Shown here piece by piece: positions 12,694 through 13,199 of a stretch of 13,199 bases of DNA. The stretch's first letter is position 1. Each line of letters opens with the position of its first letter. The translations under genes were made by a program, and so were the position numbers. Source of the stretch: an uncultured Gammaproteobacteria bacterium (lineage in GTDB: Bacteria > Pseudomonadota > Gammaproteobacteria > CAIUAS01); NCBI GenBank assembly GCA_903897205.1, contig CAIUAS010000044.1, positions 1 to 13,199 on the forward strand, given 5' to 3'. The notes beneath the pieces were generated by a model, which worked only from the letters and a program-made list of their open reading frames with translations, was not told the origin of the DNA and made no database searches.

Positions 12694-13199
12694 TTAATAA
12701 TCTTTCAATAATTCCGCTTGGATTTGCTCGGCATGATGAACATCTAACTTTTGATATGTCTGGCTAGCACAAGGGGTATTATTAAATTGTATAATAGTTC
12801 TCAACAAATGGTAGTAGGCATATTGATGCAATAACTTCATCCAAGGGTTGTATTGCAAGGTTAACTGAGCAACTTTGTTAATATCTGCATAGAGCAAATG
12901 ATAATACTCAGCCGCATCCACTAAATATAATGGATCAACAATCGACCAATAAGCAGCAGTAACCTCATGATGATGCTTTAATAAAGCCAGCTTTTCCAAT
13001 ACCGACTGTCGCAATGGCTCATAATCTTGCGCCCATTTGTCTTCTTCTATAGATTCACCACGCATCCAAAGCGGCAATTCCTTCTCAAAAATAGACGCCG
13101 GCTTTGCCGTATAAAGATACGCACAATGATAAAGATAAGCCGCTTCGCCAGGCTGCGTTTGAAGAGGAGTTCTCGCACTATGTTGGAGGACGCCATTGC
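12694..13199 (-). CDS. Unknown helical protein, 5' end beyond the window
   Basis: The frame is open from the TAA at 12694-12696 to the right edge of the window, at least 168 residues, so the true start lies outside. A TTG at 13075-13077 could be taken as a start, but the codons upstream of it are all open and read sensibly (PGEAAYLYHCAYLYTAKP), so it is better seen as internal. The protein is rich in Tyr, His, Leu and Trp and looks all-helical, with pieces such as EAAYLYHCAYLYT and AAEYYHLLYADINK that recall tetratricopeptide-like helices, though no clear repeat can be set. No membrane segment is evident. It is followed in the same frame by the 12415-12687 reading frame after a single stop, so the gene may originally have encoded more than 260 residues. 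Confidence 0.65.
   Translation of the reverse strand, partial: NGVLQHSARTPLQTQPGEAAYLYHCAYLYTAKPASIFEKELPLWMRGESIEEDKWAQDYEPLRQSVLEKLALLKHHHEVTAAYWSIVDPLYLVDAAEYYHLLYADINKVAQLTLQYNPWMKLLHQYAYYHLLRTIIQFNNTPCASQTYQKLDVHHAEQIQAELLKDY

Noticed and set aside
12694..13077. TTG at 13075-13077 as the start of the last gene
   Set aside because: The frame stays open to the window edge with sensible protein sequence upstream and no ribosome binding site before the TTG.

Overview
This AT-rich window looks like the chromosome of a gammaproteobacterium. The ubiE-ubiJ-ubiB order, the PurB protein (its catalytic residues keep E. coli numbering) and the YafQ/DinJ pair all fit that class. A perfect CIRCE operator in front of groESL implies HrcA control of the chaperonin, which the enteric model species lack. 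Together with the AT-rich codon use and several unrecognised proteins, this suggests a Legionellales/Coxiella-like lineage. That placement is inference; no rRNA or other phylogenetic marker lies here.

Left part (1-3720): on the minus strand, ubiE, ubiJ and the first codons of a probable ubiB form a tight ubiquinone-biosynthesis operon. Diverging from it on the plus strand is groES-groEL, with a sigma70-type promoter, a CIRCE operator at the transcription start and a textbook intrinsic terminator.

Middle part (3789-8700), all minus strand: an unrecognised 708-residue polytopic membrane protein, then (upstream of it) a small exported protein, then a gltP-like transporter followed 4 bases later by a hotdog acyl-CoA thioesterase. 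The gap between the exported protein and the membrane protein holds two interlocked perfect 10-bp inverted repeats, the most unusual non-coding structure in the window. The transporter keeps the DAACS fold signatures but has changed residues at the sites that read the substrate's acidic side chain and a sodium ion.

Right part (8799-13199): a YafQ/DinJ-type toxin-antitoxin module on the minus strand with its own promoter and an imperfect palindrome over the -10. Facing away from it on the plus strand is purB (GTG start), followed 6 bases later by a YiiX-like permuted papain-fold hydrolase. The end of the window carries minus-strand genes of unknown function. The last two reading frames lie in the same frame and are separated by a single TAA, so they look like one gene split by a nonsense codon; the upstream part runs off the window edge.

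No tRNA, rRNA, CRISPR array, insertion sequence or gene-free stretch longer than about 300 bases was seen.
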